Shown: positions 17,056-24,539 of the stretch, in pieces
Layout of the letters: each line of letters begins with the position of its first letter
Position numbering within the stretch: position 1 is the first letter of the stretch
Assembly: GCF_021228125.1 (NCBI RefSeq)
Contig: NZ_JAJQQS010000002.1
Location: forward strand, 124,001 to 188,000
Direction: 5' to 3'
DNA: 64,000 bases
Origin: Streptomyces albireticuli
GTDB lineage: Bacteria; Actinomycetota; Actinomycetes; Streptomycetales; Streptomycetaceae
Program-made: the position numbers and the translations under genes
Notes under the pieces: generated by a model
Database searches by the model: none
What the model was told of the DNA's origin: nothing
The model's input: only the letters and a program-made list of their open reading frames with translations

Positions 17056-17661
17056 CTACGCCTGAACGGGCAGGACGTGCTTGGCCGCGATGGCCTTCGC
17101 CGCGTCCGAATCCGGGCCGGGCTGCGGCACGAAGATCGCCTCGCGGTAGTAGCGGAGCTCGGCGATCGACTCGCGGATGTCGGCGAGCGCCCGGTGGTTG
17201 CCGCTCTTCTTGGGACTGTTGAAGTAGGCCCGCGGATACCAGCGGCGGGCCAGCTCCTTCACCGACGACACATCGACGATCCGGTAGTGCAGATGGCTCT
17301 CCAGCGCCGGCATGTCCCGCGTGAGGAAACCGCGGTCGGTGCCGACCGAGTTTCCGCACAGCGGGGCCTTGCCCGGCTCCGGGACGTGCTCACGGACGTA
17401 CGCCAGGACCTGGGCCTCCGCGTCCTCCAGCGTCGTGCCCTTGTCCAGCTCCGCGAGCAGCCCGGAGGCCGTGTGCATCTGGCGCACCACCTCGGGCATG
17501 GTGACGAGGGCCTCGGCGGGCGGGCGGACGACGATGTCCACACCGTCGCCGAGGATGTTCAGCTCAGAGTCGGTGACCAGTGCGGCCACCTCGATGAGCG
17601 CGTCGTCCGACAGCGAGAGCCCGGTCATCTCGCAGTCGATCCACACCATGCGATCGTTCAT
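17056..17661 (-). CDS. orn: Oligoribonuclease
   Basis: A 201-residue DEDDh 3'-5' exonuclease that degrades two- to five-nucleotide RNA to monomers. The signature is intact: WIDCEMTGL (D, E), [11 protein letters not shown] (D) and the HRALADI motif (H, D) after [10 protein letters not shown]. The length matches bacterial Orn. The ATG at 17661 ([11 protein letters not shown]) is chosen; the gene lies five bases after the adpA stop, so at least part of its translation is coupled. The adpA-orn pair is a known Streptomyces arrangement (ornA), and loss of the enzyme affects growth and development there. Confidence 0.96.
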   Translation of the reverse strand: MNDRMVWIDCEMTGLSLSDDALIEVAALVTDSELNILGDGVDIVVRPPAEALVTMPEVVRQMHTASGLLAELDKGTTLEDAEAQVLAYVREHVPEPGKAPLCGNSVGTDRGFLTRDMPALESHLHYRIVDVSSVKELARRWYPRAYFNSPKKSGNHRALADIRESIAELRYYREAIFVPQPGPDSDAAKAIAAKHVLPVQA

Positions 17662-17666
17662 GCGTC

Positions 17667-19049
17667 TCACCCTACGGGGCGTTCTCGCTGGCCGGGCAGG
17701 CGTGGGCTGTAGAGGTCGGAGTCCGGCTTGCCCGGGTCCGGCCCGCCGGGAGTGTTCCCGGCGTGTCCGCCCCCGTGCCCGCCGGGTCCGCCACCGTGGC
17801 CGGCCGGATGCCCGCCGTGTCCGCCGTGCCCGGTATGGGGCGGCGGTGCGGACATGGCGGCTCCGGTGACGGCGTGCGCGGTGGTGGCCAGGGCCGCCCT
17901 GCGCAGCCCCAGCACCGAGGGCTCCCCGCTCCGCTGCTCCACCGGGTCCGGCCGGTCGAACCGGTCGTGGCGCTCGGTCCGGTCCGTACGGTCCGGCCGC
18001 TCACCCCGCTCCGGCCGCTCGGCCGAGCCGTTCTGCGGCCGGCGCGCGCGGTACGCGGCCCGGTAGGCGGCCGGGGAGGACCCCAGCTGCCTGCGGAAGT
18101 GGCCGCGCAACGCCACCGGCGAGCGGAAGCCGCAGCGCCCGGCGACCTCGTCCACGGAATAGTCCGAGGTCTCCAGGAGCCGCTGTGCCTGGAGCACCCG
18201 CTGGGTGATCAGCCACTGCAGCGGCGCGCTGCCGGTGAGCGAACGGAACCGCCGGTCGAAGGTGCGACGGCTCATATAGGCACGGGCCGCCAGGGTCTCC
18301 ACGTCGAACTGCTCGTGGAGGTGCTCCAGCGCCCAGGCGACGACCTCGGCGAGCGGGTCGGCACCGATCTCCTCCGGTAAAGACCTGTCGAGGTAGCGCT
18401 CCTGTCCGCCGCTTCGGCGTGGCGGCACGACGAGCCGGCGGGCCAGGGCCCCCGCGGCGTCGGCGCCGTGGTCGGTGCGGACGATGTGCAGGCACAGGTC
18501 GATGCCTGCCGCGGTGCCCGCGGACGTCAGTACGTCACCGTCGTCGACGAAGAGCTCCCGCGGGTCCACATGGACCGACGGATAGCGCTTGGCGAGCGTC
18601 GGCGCGTACATCCAATGGGTGGTGGCGGGCCTGCCGTCGAGCAGCCCCGCGGCGGCCAGTACGAAGGCACCGGTGCACAGGCCCACGATGCGGGCGCCCT
18701 CCTCGTGGGCGCGGCGCAGCGCGTCGAGTGCGGCGGTCGGTGGCGGCTGGGTGATCGACCGCCAGGCCGGTACGACGACGGTGCCGGCCCTGGAGAGTGC
18801 CTCCAGGCCGTACGGTGCGGTCAATTCCAGGCCGCCGGTTGTTCGCAATGGCACATCTTCGCCCGCGCACACCAGCAAGCGGTAGCGGGGGACTCCAGCG
18901 TCCTGTCGGTCGATACCGAACACTGAGAGCGGAATGGAGCTTTCGAAGATGGGGCCGCCGCTGAAAAGCAGCACAGCGACGATCTCCCGGCGGCGGCGTC
19001 CGGAGAGCTTGCGCGTGGTCTCCGGTACGGTCGTGGAGTCCTGGCTCAT
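17667..19049 (-). CDS. adpA: AdpA, AraC-family master regulator of development
   Basis: A 460-residue pleiotropic activator of morphological differentiation and secondary metabolism. A DJ-1/PfpI-like dimerisation domain spans about 22-200 ([35 protein letters not shown]) and an AraC-type double HTH about 235-330 ([36 protein letters not shown]). Leu224 between the domains is a TTA codon (18378-18380), making translation dependent on the bldA tRNA as in other streptomycetes. The protein is about 55 residues longer than the roughly 400-residue orthologues I know, because of a Gly/His-rich tail (about 405-440). It is followed by orn five bases downstream. Confidence 0.97.
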   Translation of the reverse strand: MSQDSTTVPETTRKLSGRRRREIVAVLLFSGGPIFESSIPLSVFGIDRQDAGVPRYRLLVCAGEDVPLRTTGGLELTAPYGLEALSRAGTVVVPAWRSITQPPPTAALDALRRAHEEGARIVGLCTGAFVLAAAGLLDGRPATTHWMYAPTLAKRYPSVHVDPRELFVDDGDVLTSAGTAAGIDLCLHIVRTDHGADAAGALARRLVVPPRRSGGQERYLDRSLPEEIGADPLAEVVAWALEHLHEQFDVETLAARAYMSRRTFDRRFRSLTGSAPLQWLITQRVLQAQRLLETSDYSVDEVAGRCGFRSPVALRGHFRRQLGSSPAAYRAAYRARRPQNGSAERPERGERPDRTDRTERHDRFDRPDPVEQRSGEPSVLGLRRAALATTAHAVTGAAMSAPPPHTGHGGHGGHPAGHGGGPGGHGGGHAGNTPGGPDPGKPDSDLYSPRLPGQRERPVG

Positions 19050-19417
19050 GGCGCTAAGCCCCCCTCGGCGGTCGAGTCCTCTCGGTCCTGCACGTTTCCC
19101 CTCGGTCCTGAACGGTTCCCCCGCCGGTCATGGCCAAGATCGAATCTACTGCGTCGCATGGAGTCGCGGTGACCAGTTCACCACCCGGCTCTATGTCGAC
19201 ATGACAACTTGGCGCGAAGCGTTCGATCACGAAGCGTTGCACTTGCAGGGCTCGGTGAAAAGTACGCCTCTCGCCCATGCCCAATCCCCGTAGGGTGCAA
19301 CCGCCCCCGGTGGTCCTTTCCTTGCTGGTCGACCGGCTGTTGGGGGCCGCTCAGGCCAAGGTGAGGGGTTCGGCCTGAAGTTGGCTGAAAACCAACGGGT
19401 CCATACGTACGAAGGCG
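19050..19417 (-). promoter_or_regulatory. adpA upstream regulatory region
   Basis: About 370 bp of non-coding DNA upstream of adpA; long regulatory regions are typical for this gene. Visible elements are the inverted repeat GGTGACCAGTTCACC (19168-19182), TGGCGCGAAG (19210-19219), which matches the AdpA consensus TGGCSNGWWY at nine of ten positions and suggests autoregulation, and GTTGG-N7-CCAAC (19380-19396). Transcription start sites cannot be placed with confidence. Confidence 0.5.
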
Positions 19418-19774
19418 TCATTCACCGGACGTACTACCGGGCGTATCGCCCGGTCCGGAGGCACCCTGATGGCGTCCGCCGCGGTGCGCGCCGCCGCCCG
19501 TGCGGCCGTGCCGGCCCCGGTGCGGAACGCTTTGCTCCGCAGACAGCCGAGCGGCGGTGCGCTCGGACTGGCGCAGGAGGGCCCGGCAGGCGCAGGTGAG
19601 GGCGACCAGGCCGGCGGCCGTGCCCGCCGCGCCGCCGAAGGACTGACCGCACATCAGCAGGACGACGGGGACGAGGGCGCAGCTGAACGCCGCCCAGCGG
19701 ACCACATCGCTCACCGGATCGGGGGAGTCTGCCCCGGTGTCGTCGGCGCGGTGGTGATCACGGGTTCCGGGCAC
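19418..19774 (-). CDS. Small membrane protein upstream of adpA
   Basis: Predicted 118 residues from GTG at 19774 (VPGTRDHHRADDTGADSPDP), with AGGGAG about eight bases upstream. The middle forms two close hydrophobic segments (residues about 28-62, WAAFSCALVPVVLLMCG and AAGTAAGLVALTCACRALL), followed by a basic His/Arg/Gly tail. The pattern resembles a small conserved hypothetical protein I recall next to adpA in streptomycetes. Function is unknown. It is upstream of adpA on the same strand but separated by the long regulatory region. Confidence 0.68.
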   Translation of the reverse strand: MPGTRDHHRADDTGADSPDPVSDVVRWAAFSCALVPVVLLMCGQSFGGAAGTAAGLVALTCACRALLRQSERTAARLSAEQSVPHRGRHGRTGGGAHRGGRHQGASGPGDTPGSTSGE

Positions 19775-20260
19775 GGAGCGGCTCCCTGCTGACGGCGGCT
19801 GACGGTGGTACAACGCCCGGCCCGCCGCCCGGGTCACTGCGGGAGGGGCATCGGGGGGACGCGGCGGCGGGCCGGAGGGGGCCTTGCCCGGGCCGCGCCC
19901 GGGTCGGGCCGGGGTCGCGCCCGGGCCGCCGCGGGGCCTCGCCGAGGGCGCGGCCCCGGCGCCCGGACGGGTGCCGGGACGGTACGGGTGGGACGCTCCG
20001 GGCCATTGCGCTACGGCCCGGGCTCGTGCATGCTCCGGGGAACGCCCCGGCGGCTCCGCCGTGCCCGGCGGGCCCTGGGCAGGCGATGAGTGTCGCCGTA
20101 CCCTTATGGGTAAGTGCTTGAAAAGATGAATCCCGGACGGATTTCCCGTCCTTGATCCACCCGGGCGGCGTCCCTCCGACCTCGCCCGACAGCCCCTGAC
20201 AACTCCAACCAGCCCACCGCCCTTCCCCTCCGCACGAGGACTTCCTTCGCCGAGACACCG
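19775..20260. other. Divergent intergenic region, no gene seen
   Basis: Nearly 490 bp between the small membrane protein gene and the universal stress gene. Reading frames here are G+C-rich artefacts with Pro/Arg/Gly-only composition. The stretch around 20100-20130 (CTTATGGGTAAGTGCTTGAAAAGATGAA) is unusually A/T-rich and is the likeliest promoter for the stress gene. Confidence 0.45.
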
Positions 20261-20782
20261 ATGGCCGGTCACGAATTCTCCGAACCCGCGGACCGCAAGC
20301 GGGTCGCCGATCACGCGGCGCACCCCGAAGCGGCGGAAGAAACACGCCATTCCTGCGATCCGGCGTTCCAGCACGGTGTCGTGGTGGGCTTCGACGGCTC
20401 CACCTCGAGCGAGCGAGCGCTTGCGTATGCAATCGGGATGGCCCGGCGCTCCGGCTCGGGGCTGATCATCGTCCATGTGGCCAACCGGCTGCCGACGACC
20501 GTGTGGGCGGGCTGTGAGCCACCGGTCTTCGTGGACGTCCCCGACCACCGCACCGAGGTCCTGGGCCTGGAACTGGCCTGCGCGGACCACCTGTCGGAGG
20601 TGCCGTGGATCCTCGTCGAGCGCGGTGGGGACATCTGCCATGAACTGGAGGAAGTCGGGCGGGAGTATTCGGCGGACGCCATCGTCGTCGGCTCCACGCA
20701 CGGCCTGGTCGGCCGGATCTTCGGCTCGGTGGCGGGGCGGCTGGCGCGGCGCGCCCAGCGGCCCGTCGTGGTCATCCCGTAG
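20261..20782 (+). CDS. Universal stress protein family
   Basis: A 173-residue single-domain Usp. After a charged 35-residue lead comes GVVVGFDGSTSSERALAYAI (first strand, Asp and helix), then IIVHVANRL, and the C-terminal nucleotide-loop region VGSTHGLVGRIFGSVAGRL ending in RPVVVIP. The loop is shorter than the classical G-2x-G-9x-G(S/T) ATP-binding motif, so ATP binding is uncertain. Such proteins are cytoplasmic stress-response factors. It stands alone, divergent from the adpA side. The ATG at 20261 has no close ribosome site. Confidence 0.9.
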   Translation: MAGHEFSEPADRKRVADHAAHPEAAEETRHSCDPAFQHGVVVGFDGSTSSERALAYAIGMARRSGSGLIIVHVANRLPTTVWAGCEPPVFVDVPDHRTEVLGLELACADHLSEVPWILVERGGDICHELEEVGREYSADAIVVGSTHGLVGRIFGSVAGRLARRAQRPVVVIP

Positions 20783-21029
20783 CCGGTCCGGCGCCTCGGC
20801 CCCGGCACCTCGTGCGGGTGATGCCCGCGCGTGCCGTCCTTGACGGCCGCCGGACGCGCCGCGGCACGCACCCGCTGGACATTCCCGTGGAATCTACCCG
20901 CGCGTAGAAGGTGGGGAGCGCCCCGGTGACGGGTAGGTACCGCTCGGACGACGTGCTGCCGGACGGGAGGTGACGGTTCCCGGAACCGGCGGCATCACCG
21001 CCGGCGGGAGGGCGACGCCGGCAAGGGGA
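20783..21029. other. Intergenic region between usp and glmS
   Basis: The convergent gap between the plus-strand usp gene and minus-strand glmS is about 400 bp. Apart from the hairpin at 21030-21073 it contains G+C-rich short inverted repeats and no plausible gene. Confidence 0.4.
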
Positions 21030-21073
21030 ACAGCCCTCCCCGCGCGCCGGGTGGTACGCGTGGGGAGGGCTGT
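21030..21073 (-). terminator. Terminator downstream of glmS
   Basis: A 12-bp perfect stem (ACAGCCCTCCCC at 21030-21041 with its complement at 21062-21073) and a 20-base loop, about 110 bp past the glmS stop. It sits between convergent genes and may serve both. Confidence 0.75.
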
Positions 21074-21182
21074 CCTGTACGGACCCGCCGCAGACAGGTT
21101 GAGCGGGTCCGGGTCTTGAGGGCCCCTCATGGGGGCCGTGCGGCGCCGGGCGGACCGAAGCCGGGCCCGGCGGCGGCCGGTC

Positions 21183-23003
21183 CTACTCGACCGTGACGGA
21201 CTTCGCCAGGTTGCGCGGCTTGTCGATGTCGCGGCCCATGGCCTTGGCCGTGTGGTAGGCGAAGAGCTGGAGCGGGATGCCCATCAGGATGGCGTCGAGC
21301 TCGTGCTCGTTCTTCGGCACCACGATCGTGTGGTCGGCCTTCTCCTGCACCTGGTGCGCGACGGCGAGGATGCGGCCGCTGCGGGCCTTGATCTCCTCCA
21401 GCGCGGCGCGGTTCTTCTCCAGCAGCTCGTCGTCCGGGACGATCGCCACGGTCGGCATGGCCGGCTCGATGAGCGCCAGCGGGCCGTGCTTGAGCTCGGA
21501 GGCGGGGTAGGCCTCGGCGTGGATGTACGAGACCTCCTTGAGCTTCAGCGAGGCCTCGCGGGCCACCGGGTAACCGCGCACGCGGCCGATGAACAGCATC
21601 GACTTGGCGTCGGCGTACTCCGCGGCCAGCTTCTCGATCTCGCCCTCGTTCGCCAGGATCTCGGAGATCTGCGCGGGCAGCTTGCGCAGGCCCTCGATGA
21701 TCCGCTTGCCGTCGGCGACGGACAGGTCACGGGTGCGGCCCAGGTGCAGGGCGAGCAGGCCGAAGGAGACCACCATGTTGGTGAAGCACTTGGTGGAGAC
21801 GACGCAGACCTCGGGGCCGGCGTGCACGTAGATGCCGCCGTCGGTCTCGCGGGCGATCGCGGAGCCGACCACGTTCACCAGACCGAGGACGCGGGCGCCC
21901 TTGCGCTTGAGCTCCTGGACGGCGGCGAGCACGTCGTAGGTCTCACCGGACTGGGAGACCGCGATGTAAAGGGTGTCGGGGTCCACGACCGGGTTGCGGT
22001 AGCGGAACTCGGAGGCCGGCTCGGCGTCGGCGGGGATCCGGGCGAGCTCCTCGATCATCTGCGCGCCGATCTGGCCCGCGTGGTACGAGGTGCCGCAGCC
22101 CAGAATCTTCACCCGGCGCACGGCGCGGGCGTCACGGGCGTCGAGGTTCAGGCCGCCCAGGTGCACGGTGGAGAAGCGGTCGTCGATCCGGCCGCGCAGG
22201 GCGCGGTCCACCGCGTCGGCCTGCTCGTAGATCTCCTTGTGCATGTACGTGTCGTGGCCGCCCATGTCGTACGACTCGGCCTCCCACTCCACGGTGGTCG
22301 GCTGGGCCGAGGTGCGGGAGCCCTCGGTGGTGTACGTGCGGTAGTCGTCGGCCTTGAGGGTGGCCATCTCGCCGTCGTCGAGGGTGACGACCTGGCGGGT
22401 GTGGCTGACCAGGGCGGCGACGTCGGAGGAGACGAACATCTCCTTCTCGCCTATGCCCAGGACGACGGGCGAGCCGTTGCGGGCCACGACGATGCGGTCC
22501 GGGAAGTCGGCGTGCAGCACGGCGATGCCGTAGGTGCCCTCGATGTGGCGGACCGCCTCGCGGACCTTCTCCTCCAGGGTCTCGGCCTGGGAGCGGCCCA
22601 CGAGGTGCGCGAGGACCTCGGTGTCCGTGTCGGAGAGGAAGGTGACGCCCTCGGCGGTCAGCCGGGCGCGCAGCTCGGAGGCGTTGTCGATGATGCCGTT
22701 GTGGACGACGGCGACCTTCTCGTCGTTGTCCATGTGCGGGTGGGCGTTGACGTCGTTCGGGGCGCCGTGGGTGGCCCAGCGGGTGTGCGCGATGCCGGTG
22801 GTGCCCGCGAAGCGCTTGGGGAGGCGGGCCTCCAGCTCGCGGACGCGGCCCTTGGCCTTGGCGGTCTTCAGGCCGCCGGCCTTGCCGCCGGCGTGCAGGG
22901 CGATACCGGCGGAGTCGTAGCCGCGGTACTCCAGGCGCTGGAGGCCCTCCAGCAGCAGCGGCGCGACATCGCGCTTACCGATATATCCGACGATTCCGCA
23001 CAT
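21183..23003 (-). CDS. glmS: Glutamine--fructose-6-phosphate aminotransferase (isomerizing)
   Basis: A 606-residue cytoplasmic enzyme making glucosamine-6-phosphate for cell-wall precursors. It has an N-terminal class-II glutamine amidotransferase domain with the essential Cys2 (MCGIVGYIG) and RLEYRGYDSAGIA, and C-terminal tandem SIS sugar-isomerase domains (GCGTSYHAGQIG, SQSGETYDVLA, LKHGPLALIEP), ending in the typical AKSVTVE. The ATG at 23003 has GGGAGGG seven bases upstream. Streptomycetes carry two glmS copies; by its position near adpA this corresponds to the copy I recall as glmS2. Confidence 0.96.
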   Translation of the reverse strand: MCGIVGYIGKRDVAPLLLEGLQRLEYRGYDSAGIALHAGGKAGGLKTAKAKGRVRELEARLPKRFAGTTGIAHTRWATHGAPNDVNAHPHMDNDEKVAVVHNGIIDNASELRARLTAEGVTFLSDTDTEVLAHLVGRSQAETLEEKVREAVRHIEGTYGIAVLHADFPDRIVVARNGSPVVLGIGEKEMFVSSDVAALVSHTRQVVTLDDGEMATLKADDYRTYTTEGSRTSAQPTTVEWEAESYDMGGHDTYMHKEIYEQADAVDRALRGRIDDRFSTVHLGGLNLDARDARAVRRVKILGCGTSYHAGQIGAQMIEELARIPADAEPASEFRYRNPVVDPDTLYIAVSQSGETYDVLAAVQELKRKGARVLGLVNVVGSAIARETDGGIYVHAGPEVCVVSTKCFTNMVVSFGLLALHLGRTRDLSVADGKRIIEGLRKLPAQISEILANEGEIEKLAAEYADAKSMLFIGRVRGYPVAREASLKLKEVSYIHAEAYPASELKHGPLALIEPAMPTVAIVPDDELLEKNRAALEEIKARSGRILAVAHQVQEKADHTIVVPKNEHELDAILMGIPLQLFAYHTAKAMGRDIDKPRNLAKSVTVE

Positions 23004-23063
23004 GGTGTTGACCCTCCCAGGCAAACGATCAGTGATGCTCGGCAGCGGCAGGAGCCGCCGTTC

Positions 23064-23324
23064 TCAGCCGTAGACGATGCGGCGCAGCTGCCGCAGCGAG
23101 AGCTCCGGCGGAGCCACCGCGCGGTGCGGCAGCTCTGCCGCGATCCGCTCGAAGATCTCCGCGTTGTGCAGGCCGCCCGACTGGAGCTCGCGGTGCCGGC
23201 GGCGCACAAAGGTCTCGGTCGTCTCGTCGAAGTACGCCAGGACGTCCAGGACCACCCGGGCGGCCTCGCCGCGCTGAAGCGGCGTGCTGCGCACCAGGTG
23301 GTCCACCAGGTCGTCATGGGTCAT
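23064..23324 (-). CDS. Small conserved hypothetical protein
   Basis: An 86-residue, mostly helical charged protein (MTHDDLVDHLVR start; VLDVLAYFDETTETFVRRRH in the middle; PELSLRQLRRIVYG end). I recognise the sequence as conserved upstream of glmS in streptomycetes but know no function. The ATG at 23324 is preferred because the upstream in-frame ATG (23405) would make a 20-bp palindrome coding; TTGCGA and CAATAT spaced 17 bp lie between palindrome and ATG as a possible promoter. The longer 113-residue form cannot be excluded. Confidence 0.75.
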   Translation of the reverse strand: MTHDDLVDHLVRSTPLQRGEAARVVLDVLAYFDETTETFVRRRHRELQSGGLHNAEIFERIAAELPHRAVAPPELSLRQLRRIVYG

Positions 23325-23378
23325 ACGGCGTTCGAGCACCCGTTGATATTGATGGGTAACGGGGTCATTCGCAAGAAT

Positions 23379-23398
23379 CCTGCCCGATATCGGGCAGG
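23379..23398. promoter_or_regulatory. Perfect 20-bp palindrome, candidate operator
   Basis: CCTGCCCGATATCGGGCAGG is a perfect palindrome with no loop. It lies in the gap between the DUF4429 gene and the small conserved gene upstream of glmS. The absence of a loop favours a dimeric repressor site over a terminator. Confidence 0.5.
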
Positions 23399-23425
23399 GA
23401 TCCATGAAAACGGAGGGATGAGTGA

Positions 23426-24337
23426 CTAGAAACGCTTCAAAACGGCTTGTTTCGCCGCACTGAACTCCTCCTCGGTGAGCACACCGGCATGACGCAGGTC
23501 ACCCAGCTCGCGCAGCCGGCGCAGCAGGGCGTCATGATCGGCGTCCTGGTTCCCGGCGGCCGGGGCGGCCGCCGCCCCCCGCTCCCCGCCCGGGGCGAGC
23601 GCCGGTACGGCCGTCTCCGCGACCGGGGCCACCGGCGCGTACGGATGCGGCATCCGGACCGTGACCGCCGCCGCGGCCAGCGCCATCAGCGGGTCCTTCT
23701 TGAAGCCGAAGAGCTCCACGGCGTACGGATCGTGCTTCGGCGACAGCTTGGGCTGCGCCCCCGTCACCGTGAACCGCAGATAGCCGTTCTCCAGCCCGGA
23801 GGACGGCAGCCACTCCACGGAGGCGATCTGCGAGAGCGGCAGCACCTGCGGCCCCGCCGAGCTCTTGCTCTCCTCCGTCGTCCAGTTCCACTCCAGGCGG
23901 ACCCGCTCCCCGTCGAAGGCCACCGTGCCGTCCCCCGCGCCCACCGACAGCGGCACCCCCGGGCCCGGCAGCAGATAGCGGTCCGTGGAGCCCGTCGGCA
24001 CCTGCTCCAGCAGCAGGGCGTTGCGGACCTCGTCCACGAAGTACTCCGCGACGCCCGACCGGTCGGACTCCACCGCCAGCTGGTACGGGTCCGCCGCGTC
24101 CGCCAGCCGCCCCCGGGTGACCTGCGACAGCGGATCGGCCCCGTCACGCAGCCGCAGCCGCAGCCGCCCGCTCTTGCGGCCCGGTTCGAAGGCGATGCCC
24201 GCCACCGCCACCAGCGGCACGGCCAGCTCCCCGACCGTCTGCCGCATCACGTGCACGCCCCGCTCCCGGCCCGGCACGATGCGTATCGTGTCGCCGTCGA
24301 ACGTCCACATGCCGTCCTTCTGAAGGATCTCAGCCAT
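23426..24337 (-). CDS. DUF4429/SHOCT domain protein
   Basis: A 303-residue soluble protein with two DUF4429-like beta-rich halves (about residues 5-110 and 125-225; MWTFDGDTIRIVPGRERG and TVAFDGERVRLEWNW show the repeated pattern), a Pro/Ala linker, and a C-terminal SHOCT helical motif (DHDALLRRLRELGDLRHAGV ... EEEFSAAKQAVL). SHOCT segments are thought to mediate oligomerisation. The cellular role is unknown. The ATG at 24337 has no good ribosome site; no better start is near. Confidence 0.85.
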   Translation of the reverse strand: MAEILQKDGMWTFDGDTIRIVPGRERGVHVMRQTVGELAVPLVAVAGIAFEPGRKSGRLRLRLRDGADPLSQVTRGRLADAADPYQLAVESDRSGVAEYFVDEVRNALLLEQVPTGSTDRYLLPGPGVPLSVGAGDGTVAFDGERVRLEWNWTTEESKSSAGPQVLPLSQIASVEWLPSSGLENGYLRFTVTGAQPKLSPKHDPYAVELFGFKKDPLMALAAAAVTVRMPHPYAPVAPVAETAVPALAPGGERGAAAAPAAGNQDADHDALLRRLRELGDLRHAGVLTEEEFSAAKQAVLKRF

Positions 24338-24539
24338 GGGGGGAATTCTCGCAGGCGGGAGCCCCGCCGAGAGGGGTGCGGCGCGCCTCGCCCCGACCCC
24401 GCCGCGCGGTGCGGAGGCTTGACGCGGAGCGGGGCGGGCGGTAGCCAAGTGGTCGTCCGCGCGCGTGTTTTCCACCGAGCCCCCCGAGTCCTCCTCCGCC
24501 CGAGAGACCTCCTCCGAGCAGCTCGCCGAAGGGACCCTC

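Noticed and set aside
19054-19284. Small minus-strand gene between adpA and the membrane protein gene
   Set aside because: No ribosome site, and it overlaps the conserved-looking adpA regulatory region with its dyads.
23064-23405. Longer 113-residue version of the small conserved protein
   Set aside because: Its N-terminal extension would be encoded by the 20-bp palindrome and a likely promoter, and it has no ribosome site. Kept only as an alternative.
21129-23429. A 766-residue open frame opposite glmS
   Set aside because: Low-complexity Gly/Val/Leu/Asp translation in the complementary phase of a clearly real gene; no domain or ribosome site.
24440-24539. AGTGGTC near the hexosaminidase gene as a DasR (dre) site
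   Set aside because: Only one half of the 16-bp dyad is present; the other half does not match, so DasR control is not supported by sequence.
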